Shown in pieces: positions 31,926 to 44,817 of a stretch of DNA of 64,000 bases. The notes under the pieces were generated by a model. The model did no database searches. It was not told where the DNA came from and saw nothing but the letters and a program-made list of their open reading frames with translations. Source of the DNA: Populus alba (Eukaryota; Streptophyta; Magnoliopsida; Malpighiales; Salicaceae); NCBI RefSeq assembly GCF_005239225.2, contig NC_133288.1:13398169-13462168 (forward strand), given 5' to 3'. A program made the translations under genes and the position numbers. How positions within the stretch are numbered: the first letter of the stretch is position 1; every line of letters begins with the position of its first letter.

Positions 31926-33344
31926 TGATTAGTACTTAAAAGTGCATGTTTATCAAGGTTTTATATCATCATTTTACACTTGAAGTATCAATAACTCCTT
32001 AACTAAAGCATGTTTTATAATAACAAGTCTGATACTATAAAATGCCTTAATATATGGAAAATGTTCATCTTAAATGCAGGCCTATCATATAAATTAAAGG
32101 ATTGATTGATGAATTCAACTACTGAAATTTTGAAGATAAAGAAGGGTGAAGCTTAGAAAAGAGATGTTGGTGTAGTCCAAACTGGAACATTGTTCGGTAA
32201 TTGGGTCATATCTCGAGTTCTAGATGTCCAAATGATCTCAACGTTTTACACATATTTGGTAAGACATAGGCCTACAACTTTTATGTGGACACCAAGATCT
32301 AAGAAGACCGTTTTCAAGTCCAAATTATAGCAACAACGGAGAAGTTCGAATATGTCCTCCAGCTCAGACACTGTTCAGTGTTCAGCCCATATCTTGAGTG
32401 CTAGAAGTCCAAATGACCTCAATTTTTTTTTCCTAGAAAGCTAAGAGAATTTCCTAGAACTTTCATGAGTACATATGGTTCTAATTCTGATGTTAGCAAT
32501 GACATTTTATTCAGACAAGAAGATAAGGATTTTCACCAAGTCAAGATGTGGCCACCCACTCAATAATTATTCATCAAATCAATAGTTCCAAATTTTGGCT
32601 TATAAAAGGAGGCATTTGCCATGCATTTAGGCATCTTGGTGTTCAGATCAAGATCATGCTTTTGCTCTTTTTCTTTGTATTTTGTAATGTTTAAGTTTTA
32701 TTTGATGTTATATTAATCTCTTGTTTATGCTTTTCATTTCCTTTCCTTTATTTGTATAATTATGTTCTTATCTTGTTTATTTATGTTTCTTTCTTTCATT
32801 ATGTTTAGCTAAATATATTATGTCAAGGTGAAAAGGTTACACTAATGGTGTAAGAATAAGTATAATATAAACTCAATATGGACTTTAATGCTTGATACTA
32901 ACATGTTTTATATTTATTATCTTGCTCACTTTTAATACATTGGTTGTTAAATGGTTAATCTAGATTTATGTTGAACAACCCTTGGTACAATAAATGCTTG
33001 GCACTTTCATAGCCCAACCGTATGGTATATAACCTACACATGTGCTATGAAAGGAACTTGATTTGTTGTTAACATAAGTTATTACCATGAATATCTGATA
33101 ATATTTACAAGTATTGGCATTACTTGAACAAGATAATTAATGTAATCATGTTAACAATTATAATCTAATTGGAACCTCCTTTGTGTGTGGTTTCCAGTTG
33201 AATAACAAAAGTTTATACTATACTTGTTTGAAATACCATTAGTGGATCCTCTAACCTTGACATTTGTTTTTATCATTTTTTAATCCTTACAGTAATCTTT
33301 CATCTCAAAGTTCTCATTAATTTCTTCCTCTTCTCTTTTTTTTT

Positions 33345-33379
<35 letters not shown>

Positions 33380-33773
33380 TTATTGTTATTTACATTCTTA
33401 TTATATTTTATGTATGCTAAGTATGCTCTATGTTTGATCAAGGATCCTGACATTGTTGGTCTTCCTTTGTTCATTCGCATCAGAAATCTGTTTATATTAT
33501 ATAATATATCTCTTTGATCTTTTCATAAACTCAGTATTTAGGCTGCAAACCTGTGACCCGATCTTTTAGATCATTCTCAGGTATAACAACATCACGTACT
33601 GAGTATTATTATTATTATTACTATTACTATTATTGTTGTTGTTGTTGTTGTTGTATTCTTATTTATAATTTATACAATTAACCTTTTTTTGGTTCAACCT
33701 CGGTCTTGCCGGGTTATTTATTACTTCGACACTCCTACACTTAGGAGAAGACATCAATCTTTTGGTCGTGTCA
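31926..33773 (+). repeat. 5' LTR of copy C
   Basis: 1848 bp, TGATTAGTACTTAAAAGTGC to TTTTGGTCGTGTCA. Carries a CTA-repeat and an extra segment around 33385-33515 not seen in the B LTR. Confidence 0.85.
32601..32608 (+). promoter_or_regulatory. LTR promoter TATA box, copy C
   Basis: TATAAAAG in TTGGCTTATAAAAGGAGGC, same relative position as in B. Confidence 0.6.
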
Positions 33774-33779
33774 AGTTTT

Positions 33780-33796
33780 TGGCGCCGTTGTCGGGG
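33780..33796 (+). promoter_or_regulatory. First primer binding site (tRNA-Asp type), copy C
   Basis: TGGCGCCGTTGTCGGGG, one mismatch (T for C) against the tRNA-Asp(GUC) complement, 6 bp after the LTR. Confidence 0.8.
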
Positions 33797-34670
33797 AGGT
33801 AAATTCTTGTATAAATTTATAATATTATATTTTATTTTCTCTTTTCACTTTTCATTTTATCTAACTTTTGTTTCATATTTGTTTTGTTTCTTTTTTCTTC
33901 TCTTTTCTTTTCTTCCTTTTATTCTCTTTTTATAGGTGCATGAGAGTTTGGTTACGTACATTAAGTGGCCGACTTTGTAGGGTATCCTCATCATTTTCAG
34001 AAAATATGGCCGAAGAAGATAATCAATCGCTTCATAATTAATGTAATCATGTTAACAATTATAATCTAATTGGAACCTCCTTTGTGTGTGGTTTCCAGTT
34101 GAATAACAAGAGTTTATACTATACTTGTTTGAAATACCATTAGTGGATCCTCTAACCTTGACATTTGTTTTTATCATTGTTTAATCCTTACAGTAATCTT
34201 TCATCTCAAAGTTCTCATTAATTTCTTCCTCTTCTCTTTTTTTTTTTTTACTACTACTACTACTACTATTAATATTGTTATTTACATTCTTATTATATTT
34301 TATGTACGCTAAGTATGCTCTATGTTTGATCAAGGATCCTGACATTATTGGTCTTCCTTTGTTCATTCGCATCAGAAATCTGTTTATATTATATAATATA
34401 TCTCTTGATCTTTTTCATAAACTCAGTATTTAGGCTGCAAACCTGTGACCCGATCTTTTAGATCATTCTCAGGTATAACAACATCACGTACTGAGTATTA
34501 TTATTATTATTACTATTACTATTATTGTTGTTGTTGTTGTTGTTGTATTCTTATTATAATTTATACAATTAACCTTTTTTTGGTTCAACCTCGGTCTTGC
34601 CGGGTTATTTATTACTTCGACACTCCTGCACTTGGGAGAAGACATCAATCTTTTGGTCGTGTCAAGTTTT

Positions 34671-34687
34671 TGGCGCCGTTGTCGGGG
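34671..34687 (+). promoter_or_regulatory. Second primer binding site, copy C
   Basis: Same 17 bases with the same mismatch, created by the tandem duplication; the preceding LTR-end copy finishes at 34664. Confidence 0.8.
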
Positions 34688-34894
34688 AGGTAAATTCTTG
34701 TATAAATTATAATATTTATTTTATTTTGTCTTTTCACTTTTCATTTTATCTAACTTTTGTTTCCTTTTTGTTTTGTTTCTTTTTTCTTCTCTTTTCTTTT
34801 CTTCCTTTTATTCTCTTCTTATAGGTGCATGAGAGTTTGGTTACGTACATTAAGTGGCCGACTTTGTAGGGTATCCTCATCATTTTCAGAAAAT

Positions 34895-36089
34895 ATGGCC
34901 GAAGAAGATAATCAATCGCTTCATAATGAGAATAATGAGAATAACCGTATGAGAACACTTGAGACCACATGAATCCCATAAGAAAAAGTGCACCCTCATG
35001 CATAATTTTCCCTCCTGATGCATCTCATTTTAATTTTAAGCCAGGCATTATTCAACTTTTACCTTCTTTTCATGGCTTTGACCTAGAAAATCCATACTTG
35101 CATTTAAGGGAATTTGAGGAGGTCTGTAATACCTATAATGACTCAAATTGTAGCATGAACACCATTAGATTAAAGCTTTTTCCTTTTTCATTAAAAGATA
35201 AAGCTAAAACATGGCTATAAAATTTAAGACCAGGATCTATTTGTGCTTGGGATGAAATGTAACAACAATTTTTAAATAAGTTTTTTCCGTCTCACAGAAC
35301 AAACTCTTTCAAAAGACAAATCATCACTTTCACTTAAAAGTCAGGAGAAACATTTTACCAATGTTGGGATAGGTATCGAGACTTCCTTAATACTTGCCCT
35401 CATCATGGTTTTGAAACATGGAGATTGGTTTCACATTTTTATGAAGGTTTAACACCTAGAGATAGGCAAATGGTTGAATTGATGTGCAATGAAACTTTTG
35501 AAGATAAAGACCCTAATGAAGCAATGAAGTACCTAGACTTACTAGTCGAAAATGCTCAAAATTAGGACACACAGGTACATATGAGGCACCAAGTAAAACT
35601 CAACCTCATACATCTAATGGAGGTATGTATAACCTTAGGGAAGATCGTGACCTCCAAGCCAAGTTTGCAACTTTAGCTAGAAAAGTCGAAGCACTTGAAT
35701 TGAAAAGGAGTGATCAATTAAAATTTGTTCAAGACATTGTGTGTCAAATCTATGAAACCAAGGATCAATCAACAAATAATTGTCCAACTTTGCCTTCTTT
35801 TAGGGAATGCCTCCATGAACAAGCCCATGCTTTAAATAGTTTCCAAAGGCCCAGCCATAACCCATACTCACAAACGTATAACCCTGGTTGGAGAAATCAC
35901 CAAAATTTTAGTTGGAAGAGTGATAGCAATAATACACAAACTTCACAACCACTGTTTCAGGCACAGCATAATTTCCAAAATTCTCATGGATATGCACCTC
36001 CTTATGCTCCACCTTCTAGAAGAAATCTTGACGAAACATTGCATGCATTCATTGAAAAGCAGGAGACAATCAACACTCAACTTGCTTAA
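34895..36089 (+). pseudogene. gag, copy C
   Basis: MAEEDNQSLH start at 34895. A 1-bp deletion near 34960 (ACACTTGAGACC against ACACTTAGAGACC) shifts the frame. Stops at 35218, about 35260 and 35335 replace CAA codons. The Trp codon that is TGA in B and E reads TGG here (about 35364). The knuckle is degraded (CQIYETKDQSTNNC: Tyr for Cys and Gln for His). TAA at 36087 separates it from the next segment. Confidence 0.85.
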
Positions 36090-36092
36090 AGC

Positions 36093-38436
36093 ATGACAGA
36101 TTTTAAAGATCCTCTTGAAAAATTAACATCTGCTCTCAGTTTTCAAGAGAAAGGTAAGTTTCCTTCTCAACCACAACAAAATCCAAATGGGCAATACAAT
36201 GCAAATGCAAGTAGTTCTGAAAGCCAACACAAGGATCAAGTCAAATCAGTCATCACTCTTCATAGTGGTAAGGTTATTGAAAAACCCACTCTTGAACCTT
36301 GTGAGAAATATGAAGAGTCTATCTCTGAGGGTAAGGAAGAGGTTGAACCTGAACATTGCAAAGAAAAGGTTGATTCCCCGCCAGCACTCCTATTTCCTCA
36401 TGCCATGACCAAACAAAGGAAAGTCAATCACAACTCTGAAATCTTTGAAACTTTCAAACAGGTAAGGATCAATATTCCTTTGTTGGATGCTATTAAACAA
36501 GTACCTTCCTATGCTAAATTTTTAAAAGATCTATGCACCGTGAAGAGAAAACTGAATGTGAAAAAGAAAGCCTTTTTAGCCGAACAAGTAAGTGCCATTC
36601 TTCAAAACAATAATGCTTTGAAATATAAAGACCCTGGTTGTCCTACAATTTCTTGCTTTATTGGAGAACATAAAATTGAAAGAGCCTTACTTGATCTTGG
36701 AGCTAGTGTGAATTTACTTCCATATTCAGTCTTTCAAAGTCTCAATCTAGGTGAGTTAAAACCAACCTCTGTAACTCTTTTACTTGATGATAGATTTGTA
36801 AAAGTGCCTAGAGGAATAGTTGAAGATGTGTTAGTACAAGTCGATAAATTCATTTACCCTGTAGATTTTGTTGTATTGGATACACAACCTGTTGAAGCAT
36901 GTAATTCAATTCCTGTCATTTTAGGACGTCCATTTCTTGCCACTTCTAATGCATTGATTAATTATAGGAATGGACTGATGAAGCTATCATTTGGAAACAT
37001 GACATTGGAGATGAATATTTTCAACATTTACAAGCAACCTGGAGATGATAATGATTTACAGGAAGTGGACTTTATTGAAAAATTAGTTCATGATCAATGT
37101 CAAACCACTTCTAGTGAAACTGAGATTGATGAATCTGATGATTTGCAAATGGTCTACTTTCAGGAATCAAAGGCATGCAATTGGAGACCACAAATTGAAG
37201 AATTGCCACCACGATCAATTGAGCCCATACCTTCAAGTGTTCAACCACCAAAACCAGAATTGAAGCCGTTACCATTTAATCTCAAATACTCATTTTTGGG
37301 AGAAAATGAAACTTGTCCGGTAATAATCTCTTCCAAACTTAATGCACATCAAGAAGGTAAGTTATTACAAATTTTGAAAATGCATAAAAATGCATTAGGA
37401 TGGACCATAGCTGACATAAAAGGAATTAGCCCTTTGATTTGCACACACAGGATTTATTTCGAGGAAAATGCTAAACCCTCTAGAGAAATGCAACGAAGGC
37501 TTAATCCTAATATGAAAGAAGTAGTGAAAAATGAAGTCATTAAGCTTCTAGATAATGGAATCATTTATCCTATTTCTGACAGCAAATGGGTAAGTCCTAC
37601 CCAAGTTGTACCCAAAAAGTCTGGAGTCACTGTGATAACGAATGAGAAAAATGAGTTAATTCCAACTAGGACTGTTAGTGGTTGGCGCATGTGAATTGAC
37701 TATAGGAAACTTAATTCAATGACTAGAAAAGATCATTTCCCTTTACCTTTCATGGACCAAATCCTAGAAAGAGTTGCAGGTCATGAATTTTATTGTTTCA
37801 TAGATGGCTATTCAGGTTACAATCAAATTGAAATTGCATTGGAAGATCAAGAGAAGACTACTTTCACATGTCCATTTGGTACTTTTGCATATCGAAGGAT
37901 GCCTTTTGGATTATGTAATGCACCAGCCACGTTTCAAAGATGCATGCTTAGCATATTCAGTGATATGGTTGAACGTTTTCTTGAAATTTTTATGGATGAT
38001 TTTTATGTTTTTGGTGATTCATTTGATGATTGTTTGACTAACTTAGAAAAGGTTTTGAATAGGTGTGAAGAGAAGAATCTTGTATTGAATTGGGAAAAAT
38101 ATCACTTTATGGTAACAAACGGCATTGTACTTGGTCACATTGTTTCATCGAAAGGAATTGAGGTTGACAAATCTAAAATCGAGTTAATTGCCAACTTACC
38201 AACACCAAAATCTGTTAAAGATGTTAGATCATTCTTAGGACATGCTGGTTTTTACAGAAGGTTCATCAAAGATTTTAGTGTAATATCTAAGCCCTTGAGT
38301 AACCTTCTAACAAAGGATAATATTTTTGAATGGACTAAACATTGTGAAGAAGCCTTTATTAAACTTAAAAACTTGCTTACTTCTGCTCCTGTCATTCAAC
38401 CTCCTGATTGGTCATTACCTTTTGAAATAATGTATG
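36093..38436 (+). pseudogene. Protease and reverse transcriptase, copy C (one stop, then interrupted by D)
   Basis: 36093-37694 is one 533-codon frame: gag-protease linker, protease with LLDLGASVNLLP (DLGAS at residues 201-205), ILGRPFLATSNAL, then the RT N-terminus. TGA at 37692 replaces the Cys of RM-C-IDYRKLN; E has the same stop. RT continues at 37719 with [28 protein letters not shown] (both Asp present). The frame is cut at 38436 by element D. Confidence 0.85.
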
Positions 38437-40081
38437 TGTTGCGATGTCGCGGTCGCACAAATTAATTACCCTAGCTTAAAACACAACACACAAGATAGTA
38501 TAGAGCAAGCAAGGGGTCGATCCCACGAGGAAGTTTGAAGTCAGATTTTTATGTTGTACGTTATGTAATTGGGGGGGATTTGATTTATGATGATCTAAAA
38601 TATAGAAGAAATTAAACTAGCAAACAAAATCAATTGAAACTAAAATATATCAAGAAAACAAACCTTGGTTGCAAGCACACGTCCACCAACGGAAATTAGA
38701 ACCGATCCTTGAAACGAAACTCCAGTTTATATTATGAATTTTATCTTTTCTTAATATTGGTTAATTAACGGATCCGCCGTATAACTAGCCCTAACCAACA
38801 AACAATCACAGTGTCCGCACTAATGATTTAATCCAATGGCAGCCTTAAGATCTAGATAAATTCATTAATCTTAACAAACAAGTTGTCAATTTGTGTTGCT
38901 ATGATCGAATGTTCTCCCTAAGTTTAATAACGTAGTTCCGCTACAATTATCAAGCTTAGTTGCTTCACAAGTTTATATACCACAACTCCGGTTTTGATAT
39001 CAAACTTAGCAATAGATTGTTCACAATAATAACTTAGAGTCCGCTCTAGCAATTAAGATAAACAATCATAAGAAATATGCATAGGAAAACAATCATACTC
39101 ATTCATAACATAAACTGAAAATAAAAGGAAGAATAAATCTCACGGTTCTTGAAATCCGAAGGTTTGTTGTGTCCTTGCAACCAAGAAAACGAGCTTAGCC
39201 TTGCATATCTATTGAACAACTACTCCTAAAGATTAAAGAATACATAATTTCTGATTTGTAGAGAGGAGAGTTTGTGTTTCCTCCTTCTTCTTTCTCTTCC
39301 TCTTCTTCCTTCTACTCACCCTCTATTTATACACAAATTGTAAGTAAGAAAATATCAAAGCTCAAGTGTGAACATCAATAGATGGTGGTAGTGTGAAGGC
39401 TGCTGGCTGCTGGGTTGAGGTTGGTGGCTGCCTTGAGGTTGGTGGCTGCCTTCCTTGAGGTTGGTGGCTGCCTTCCTTGACCTTCTAGAATATTTACTAG
39501 AGGAGCTAAATTGCTGGTCGGTTTGGATGCTTCTGGATGAAATTTTGATTCGTTTCTTCACGCAACCTGCTTGCTGGCAGAATTCAGCTGTCATCTTTGA
39601 AAAATCATATCTCCCTCATATGACATCGTTTTTGGCTGAAATTTGGAGCGTTTATAGATCTTTGAGTAAGGAATCCAAAAAAATTGAGTTTTCATCAATT
39701 GGACTTCTGAAGCTCCAGATATTGAATTTTTAATGGGCAAAGGTCAACATTGGCAGACTGCGAGATTTGACTTTGAAGGATGTGATTTCCATGATTTTTC
39801 TCTTTTTATTTTTCTTGCATTACATTTCCAAAAAGGTATGGATGTTAGCTTTTTAATGCCACTGGAATCACTTCATTTCGATCTCTGGAACTCACGCTCT
39901 GCACAAAATACCGACTGAACGTCAAATCTGCCAATTACCTCCAATTTACTCCTTTTTGCATCTTTCATCCAAAAATGCCTTCAAAACATAAAACAAAGAA
40001 TATCAAGGCATTTTATATAAATAACATATGCAAAACACTAGTTAAATGCGGGTGAAACTATCAAATAATATGGTTACATCA
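38437..40081 (-). repeat. 3' LTR of element D
   Basis: 1645 bp; unrelated in sequence to the LTRs of copies A-F. Contains GGTTGGTGGCTGCCTT-type 18-bp repeats near 39410-39480, one unit fewer than the other LTR. Confidence 0.9.
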
Positions 40082-40098
40082 AATACCCCCACACTTAG
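40082..40098 (-). promoter_or_regulatory. Polypurine tract of element D
   Basis: On the minus strand GCTAAGTGTGGGGGTATT lies immediately before the LTR start, preceded by CTCGAGGACGAGCAAG, a sequence context typical of Athila elements. Confidence 0.8.
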
Positions 40099-41598
40099 CT
40101 CTTGCTCGTCCTCGAGAAAGGATAAATAAAATTAAATTGAAAATAACTATGATCAATTTCTTAATCTCCCATCAATGTCTAAGAGTACAAGCATTATAAA
40201 CAAGAATACAATCATGAAGGATAAATAATATAATTCTCATGAATTTATTTACATGCAAACTTCAAAACTCAATCAATCGTCTGGATTTAAATGAAATCTA
40301 TGCCATGCCAAAGTGATAGGTCCTCTCATTGATATACACTCCAACACTCATGTGTTTAGGGTTTATGTGTTTAAATCTCTCAAATTCAATCAAAGAGTAT
40401 GTTCTACCATAAGCTTGCTTTTCAATCTCATCTCCATTAGCAACTTATTACAATTACTACATGAATCAAAAGGTCTTATTTTCCAGATGTAATGGGGCTG
40501 AGGTTAAGGTAAGGTAAAAGAAAGTAAAAGGAAAGGTTCAAACCAAAGAAAGTAGAGCATTTTGACAAATGATACTTCAAACAAGATATTCCATCAAAGC
40601 TCAAAAATTTTTTTCATCTTTAATCACCAATGCTTAACTCCTTTTGATTTCAAGCTCTTTCAACATAAAACCTTAAGAACATAAAGGAATACTTTTTTTT
40701 TTATTATTATTCTGTTTTTTTTTTTTTTTTTTTTTTTTGGCAACTTTGCCCATCTTTTCATCAAGCATCACCTCTTTCTTTTCACATAATTTCCAACCAT
40801 AATTCCATTAAATATTACAAGTATATGCTCTACTAATCCTTGGCCAGGGGGAAAAGAAAAAACATATATAAAGTTAAGGCTTATACATGGATAAAGCAAA
40901 GAAAAGATAAACAAGCTCAAAACGGGCTCACTAAGGATAATATGCTTTAAGTTGGCTTTTTGGCTCGAGGGGTAAAAATTCCTAATGCCTTTATCATCTT
41001 CATGTATATTTGTAAATAATCTTAATAAGATATGAAGCAAGTTCTAGAGATACTTATCATTGAAAGAATGCACACTCAAAGAATATAATGTTGAAGGCTC
41101 AAAAGCTTGCATTGGTATAACACTATAAAGTCAACATGGCATATTCTCAAAGTCAATCCCTAAACCAATTAAACCTTAAAATTTGCATGCATACTCCTTC
41201 ATTTGATTTATATCTTCATCTATCTCAATTAATTCTCATATATAATACTGATATTCTAAAAAACCAATAGGAGTTAAAAAGATCAAACACAATGTTTTTT
41301 TTTTTTTAAAAAAAAAAACAACAAAGAAAATGAAAATAAGAAAACCAAAATTCTCCCAATACCCCCACACTTTTATTTCAACATTGTCCTCAATGTTGAA
41401 ATAAAAGTGTGGGGGTATTGGAGAATTCAATGTTGAAATAAAAGCAAAGGAACATAAGAGAATGACAAAGATAAAGTAAAATACGAAAAATAAAAGATAA
41501 GGAAAAAGAAAGCAAATCTGATTTTTTTTTCTTTTTGTGCTGGGTTGCCTCCCAGTAAGCACTTTTGTTTTATGTCATTGGCTCGACATGTTGCATGC
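40099..41598 (-). other. 3' noncoding region of element D
   Basis: About 1.5 kb without a coding frame I recognise, AT-rich with long A/T tracts (40690-40738, 41290-41320). It contains the long hairpin at 41356-41421. Confidence 0.7.
41356..41421 (-). repeat. 30-bp-arm perfect hairpin carrying a polypurine-like run in each arm
   Basis: Arms 41357-41386 and 41391-41420 are exact reverse complements separated by TCCT. Each contains AAAAGTGTGGGGGTATT in one orientation. The loop end matches ACATTGAGGACAATGT, a box also present in the 3' regions of C, E and F. Confidence 0.9.
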
Positions 41599-41711
41599 TC
41601 ATTCTTCATAGATTGGTTCAGCTAACTCTGCAGAAGCGGTGAGTTCTGCCGTCCAACCTTCATAGAAAGGTTTCAAACGATGCCCATTGACTTTGAGTAT
41701 GTTGTTCGTTT

Positions 41712-44429
41712 CTAAACTTGTAATTTCAACGCACCATAAGGAAAAACATTAGAAACAACAAATGGTCCAATCCAACGAGAGCGTAACTTTCCAGGAAAAA
41801 GTTTTAAACGCGAATGATAAAGAAGGACTTTGTCTCCAACATGAAACTCCTTTCTTGTAAGCATTCGGTCATGAAGATTCTTAGTCTTTTCTTTGTAAAT
41901 CCTTGCATTCTCGTAAACATCATTTCGAATCTCTTCCACCGTAATTCCAATCTTTTTGGGCACCAAAAGGATAGGCGCCACCCATTCACTGTTCGTGATG
42001 GGGTAAATGACACCTGCATCATGAAGGACAATTTGCAAAGCTTGCAAATCCAATGTTGATTCATGCATGTTTTGGGGAACACATATATGCCTTTCCATCT
42101 CTTCTATCTTGGTAAAATCATAGTCATTGCTCAAAGCCATGCTTAATCCATACTCATCATCAAAATCACAAACTTGCTGCACACACTTATCAACTTGGTC
42201 ATAACATGTGATAGAATAAACATTGCTATAAGGATATGTCATTGCATCATGAAAATTAAATTCAATTTTTTCATCTCCTACCTCCATAGACAAGGTATCC
42301 TTACCACAATCAATCTTTGTGTTGGCAGTTTTCAAGAATGGTCTCCCAAACAATACAGGAGTGCTGGTTGATGAATCACAAGAATCATGTTCCATATCAA
42401 GAATATAAAAGTCACATGGAATAACCAAACTATCAATCTTGACTAGGACATCTTCTATCACACCAAGTGGGTAAACAAAACTACGATCCGCAAGTTGCAT
42501 TACAATACTAGTTTTATTCAAAGGCTCTAGACTAAGAGAATCATAAACATGTTTAGGCATAACACTAATGGATGCACCTAAATCGCATAAAGCACTTTTA
42601 AAACTAGTATTACCAATAACACATGGGATAGTAAACGCACCTGGGTCTTTTTGTTTCAAAGGCAAATTCTTTTGAACAACAGCAGATATAACTTCACCCA
42701 TACTTACCGTTTCATGACCTTTCAGTTTGAAAGTTCTCTTGGTAGTACACAACTCCTTCAAGAATTTTGCATACTTGGGAATTTGCTTAATAGCATCAAG
42801 CAAAGGAATGTTGAGTTCTACTTTCTTAAAAACCTCTAAAATCTCTTTTTCTTTGTCCTCTTTCTTTGACTTAGAAGAACTCACGGGAAAGGGTGGAATT
42901 GTTTTAAAACTGGAATTCATTGAGTGAGGATTTACCTTTGGAGTGTTGGTCTTTGTTTCAGTTTGTGGAGGAGGAGGATGATGTTCCTTCTTTGTACTCA
43001 ATTTAGTTTCTATCTCTTCTTCTTCCTCCATCTCAATTTGTTTTGACCTTTTCTCTTCAAGTTCTTTCCCACTTCGCAGCATGATTGCACTAACATTCTC
43101 TATTGGATTTAATGCTTGGGAGGGCAACTTTCCATTCATTTGTGCTTCCAATTTCCCCACACTTGAAGCTACTTGCCCCATTTGCTTTTCCAAGTTGTGA
43201 ATACTTGACCTTGTTTCCTGTTGAAAAGACATGACATTTTGTTGCAAAGTAACAGTATTAGAAGCCAAAGTTTTCATCATCTCACGAAGATCATCATTGG
43301 ATGATGATTGTCTTGCTTGATAATTCTGTTGGGGTTGAAATCCATTGGGATGGAATTGTTGGCCTTGATTGCCTTGTTGAGGTTGGTTCCCATATCGTAG
43401 GTTAGGATGATCTCTCCATCCAGGATTGTACATGTGGGAAAAAGGATCATACTTACGCTGAGGTTGTCCGTTGAATGCTCCATCTATTGCATGAGCTTGT
43501 TCAATGTAATCTTCTTGCATTGTTGGGCACATATTTGAAGCATGTCCTTGTGAGGAGCATATGCTACAAACTTTCACCTGCTGCACATTTCCACAAGCCA
43601 AAGAACGCACAAGAGAAGTAAGATCATTAACTTTATTTTCAAGGTTAGAAATACTTACCTCATTTACTCGTTTGTTGGAGAAGTCTCCACGAGTGCCAAA
43701 TTGTTTCGAGTTGGCTGCCATGTTTGAGATCAATTGGCGTGCAGCCTCAGGTGTCTTATCTACCAATGCGCCTCCACTTGCAGCATCAATGATACTACGG
43801 TCAGTAGGCATCAATCCTTCATAGAAATATTGAATGAGCAGTTGATCGGGTATTTGATGATGAGGGCATTGAATACACAGTTGCTCAAATCTTTCCCAAT
43901 ACTCTGAGAGAGTCTCTCCATGAGATTGCCGAATCCCACATATTTCTTTCCTTATGTTGGCAACTCGAGATGCTGGGAAATACTTCTCAAGGAAAATCTT
44001 CTTCATGGCATTCCAAGTTCCAATAGATCCTGGGAGAATAGAGAAAAGCCATGCCTTTGCTGCCCCTTTTAAAGAGAAAGGGAAAGCTTTCAACTTAACT
44101 TGTTCTTCATCAACTCCATTCGGTTTCATGCCAACACAAACCATATGGAACTCCTTGAGATGAGTATGAGGATCTTCTCCTGCAAGACCATTAAATGTTG
44201 GTAACAAATGTATAAAACCAGATTTGAGCTCAAAGTTTACATTATTGTCAATGTTTATGCACAATGGTTGATTTTCCACGTTAGGAGCAGCAAGCTCCTT
44301 GAGTGTTTGTTGTCGTGCAATCGCCATGGTGTTGAGGTGAACTTCCTTTCTTAACTTGCGTAAAGTGTTTTCTATTTCAAGATCAACCTGCACTAGACTC
44401 TGATTAGTAGAACGGGTTACTGGCATCAA
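41712..44429 (-). CDS. Gag-protease polyprotein fused to integrase C-terminus, element D
   Basis: 905 codons without a stop. Residues 60-240: Athila gag core ([39 protein letters not shown]). Zinc knuckle 288-301 ([16 protein letters not shown]2CX4HX4C intact). Glu-rich linker 456-485. Protease active site DLGAS 616-620 and [10 protein letters not shown] near 692-701. Residues about 803-830 are the RT N-terminus ([20 protein letters not shown]); at about 831 this joins integrase tail sequence ([10 protein letters not shown]...[15 protein letters not shown]). The RT-to-integrase deletion is in frame. A frameshift near 41735 puts the last integrase residues (KVNGHRLKPFYEGW, stop 41599) in another frame. 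Likely makes particle protein and protease. Confidence 0.9.
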   Translation of the reverse strand: MMPVTRSTNQSLVQVDLEIENTLRKLRKEVHLNTMAIARQQTLKELAAPNVENQPLCINIDNNVNFELKSGFIHLLPTFNGLAGEDPHTHLKEFHMVCVGMKPNGVDEEQVKLKAFPFSLKGAAKAWLFSILPGSIGTWNAMKKIFLEKYFPASRVANIRKEICGIRQSHGETLSEYWERFEQLCIQCPHHQIPDQLLIQYFYEGLMPTDRSIIDAASGGALVDKTPEAARQLISNMAANSKQFGTRGDFSNKRVNEVSISNLENKVNDLTSLVRSLACGNVQQVKVCSICSSQGHASNMCPTMQEDYIEQAHAIDGAFNGQPQRKYDPFSHMYNPGWRDHPNLRYGNQPQQGNQGQQFHPNGFQPQQNYQARQSSSNDDLREMMKTLASNTVTLQQNVMSFQQETRSSIHNLEKQMGQVASSVGKLEAQMNGKLPSQALNPIENVSAIMLRSGKELEEKRSKQIEMEEEEEIETKLSTKKEHHPPPPQTETKTNTPKVNPHSMNSSFKTIPPFPVSSSKSKKEDKEKEILEVFKKVELNIPLLDAIKQIPKYAKFLKELCTTKRTFKLKGHETVSMGEVISAVVQKNLPLKQKDPGAFTIPCVIGNTSFKSALCDLGASISVMPKHVYDSLSLEPLNKTSIVMQLADRSFVYPLGVIEDVLVKIDSLVIPCDFYILDMEHDSCDSSTSTPVLFGRPFLKTANTKIDCGKDTLSMEVGDEKIEFNFHDAMTYPYSNVYSITCYDQVDKCVQQVCDFDDEYGLSMALSNDYDFTKIEEMERHICVPQNMHESTLDLQALQIVLHDAGVIYPITNSEWVAPILLVPKKIGITVEEIRNDVYENARIYKEKTKNLHDRMLTRKEFHVGDKVLLYHSRLKLFPGKLRSRWIGPFVVSNVFPYGALKLQV

Positions 44430-44795
44430 TCGCTAAGAAAACTCAAAAGAAAGCAACCACACAAGAGAAAAAAAAAATGAAAATTATATGAAAATCCTAT
44501 GCTAAAAAAAACTAAAACTACCTAAAAACCTTAGAAAACAGCAGAATTTGGCCTCGATGGGGTGGGGCTAGTGGTATACCACTAGTCTTGTTCAGAACGT
44601 CGTTTCACTTCAGAAAATGAAGGTTAGAAACCTAATTCCACAAACAATTCTGTCTTCAACAGTACCGCTGCGGCAAGTGAACAGTAACACCGCAAGCAAA
44701 AATTCTGTTTTTGTTTTTTTTTTTTCAGAAATGTAAATAACAATCACAGAAACTAAAAATAACAGTACAAGCACAAGAATCAACTAAAATTACCT
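44430..44795 (-). other. Leader between primer site and gag, element D
   Basis: Noncoding 366 bp. It contains the perfect 18-bp palindrome CTAGTGGTATACCACTAG (44568-44585), a possible RNA dimerisation loop by analogy with retroviral leaders. Function is inferred. Confidence 0.5.
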
Positions 44796-44812
44796 CCCCG
44801 GCAACGGCGCCA
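44796..44812 (-). promoter_or_regulatory. Primer binding site (tRNA-Asp type), element D
   Basis: Minus strand TGGCGCCGTTGCCGGGG, perfect to the tRNA-Asp(GUC) 3' end complement, 5 bp after the LTR. Confidence 0.9.
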
Positions 44813-44817
44813 AAATT

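Larger units (their letters stand above)
33141..34927 (+). repeat. About 0.9-kb tandem duplication spanning LTR end, primer site and gag start
   Basis: 33141-34041 and 34042-34927 are the same segment twice (TGTAATCATGTTAACAATTA... to ...CGCTTCATAAT). The join ATAAT is shared by both parental ends (microhomology). The first copy ends after about 10 gag codons (ATG 34006). The copies differ at a few bases and in microsatellite length, so the event is not brand new. Confidence 0.9.

Noticed and set aside
39355..39594. Gln/Ser/His-rich frames in the D LTRs (also 45736-45993) as a protein
   Set aside because: They arise from the 18-bp GGTTGGTGGCTGCC repeat in the LTR; length changes with repeat number and no start context or homology is seen.
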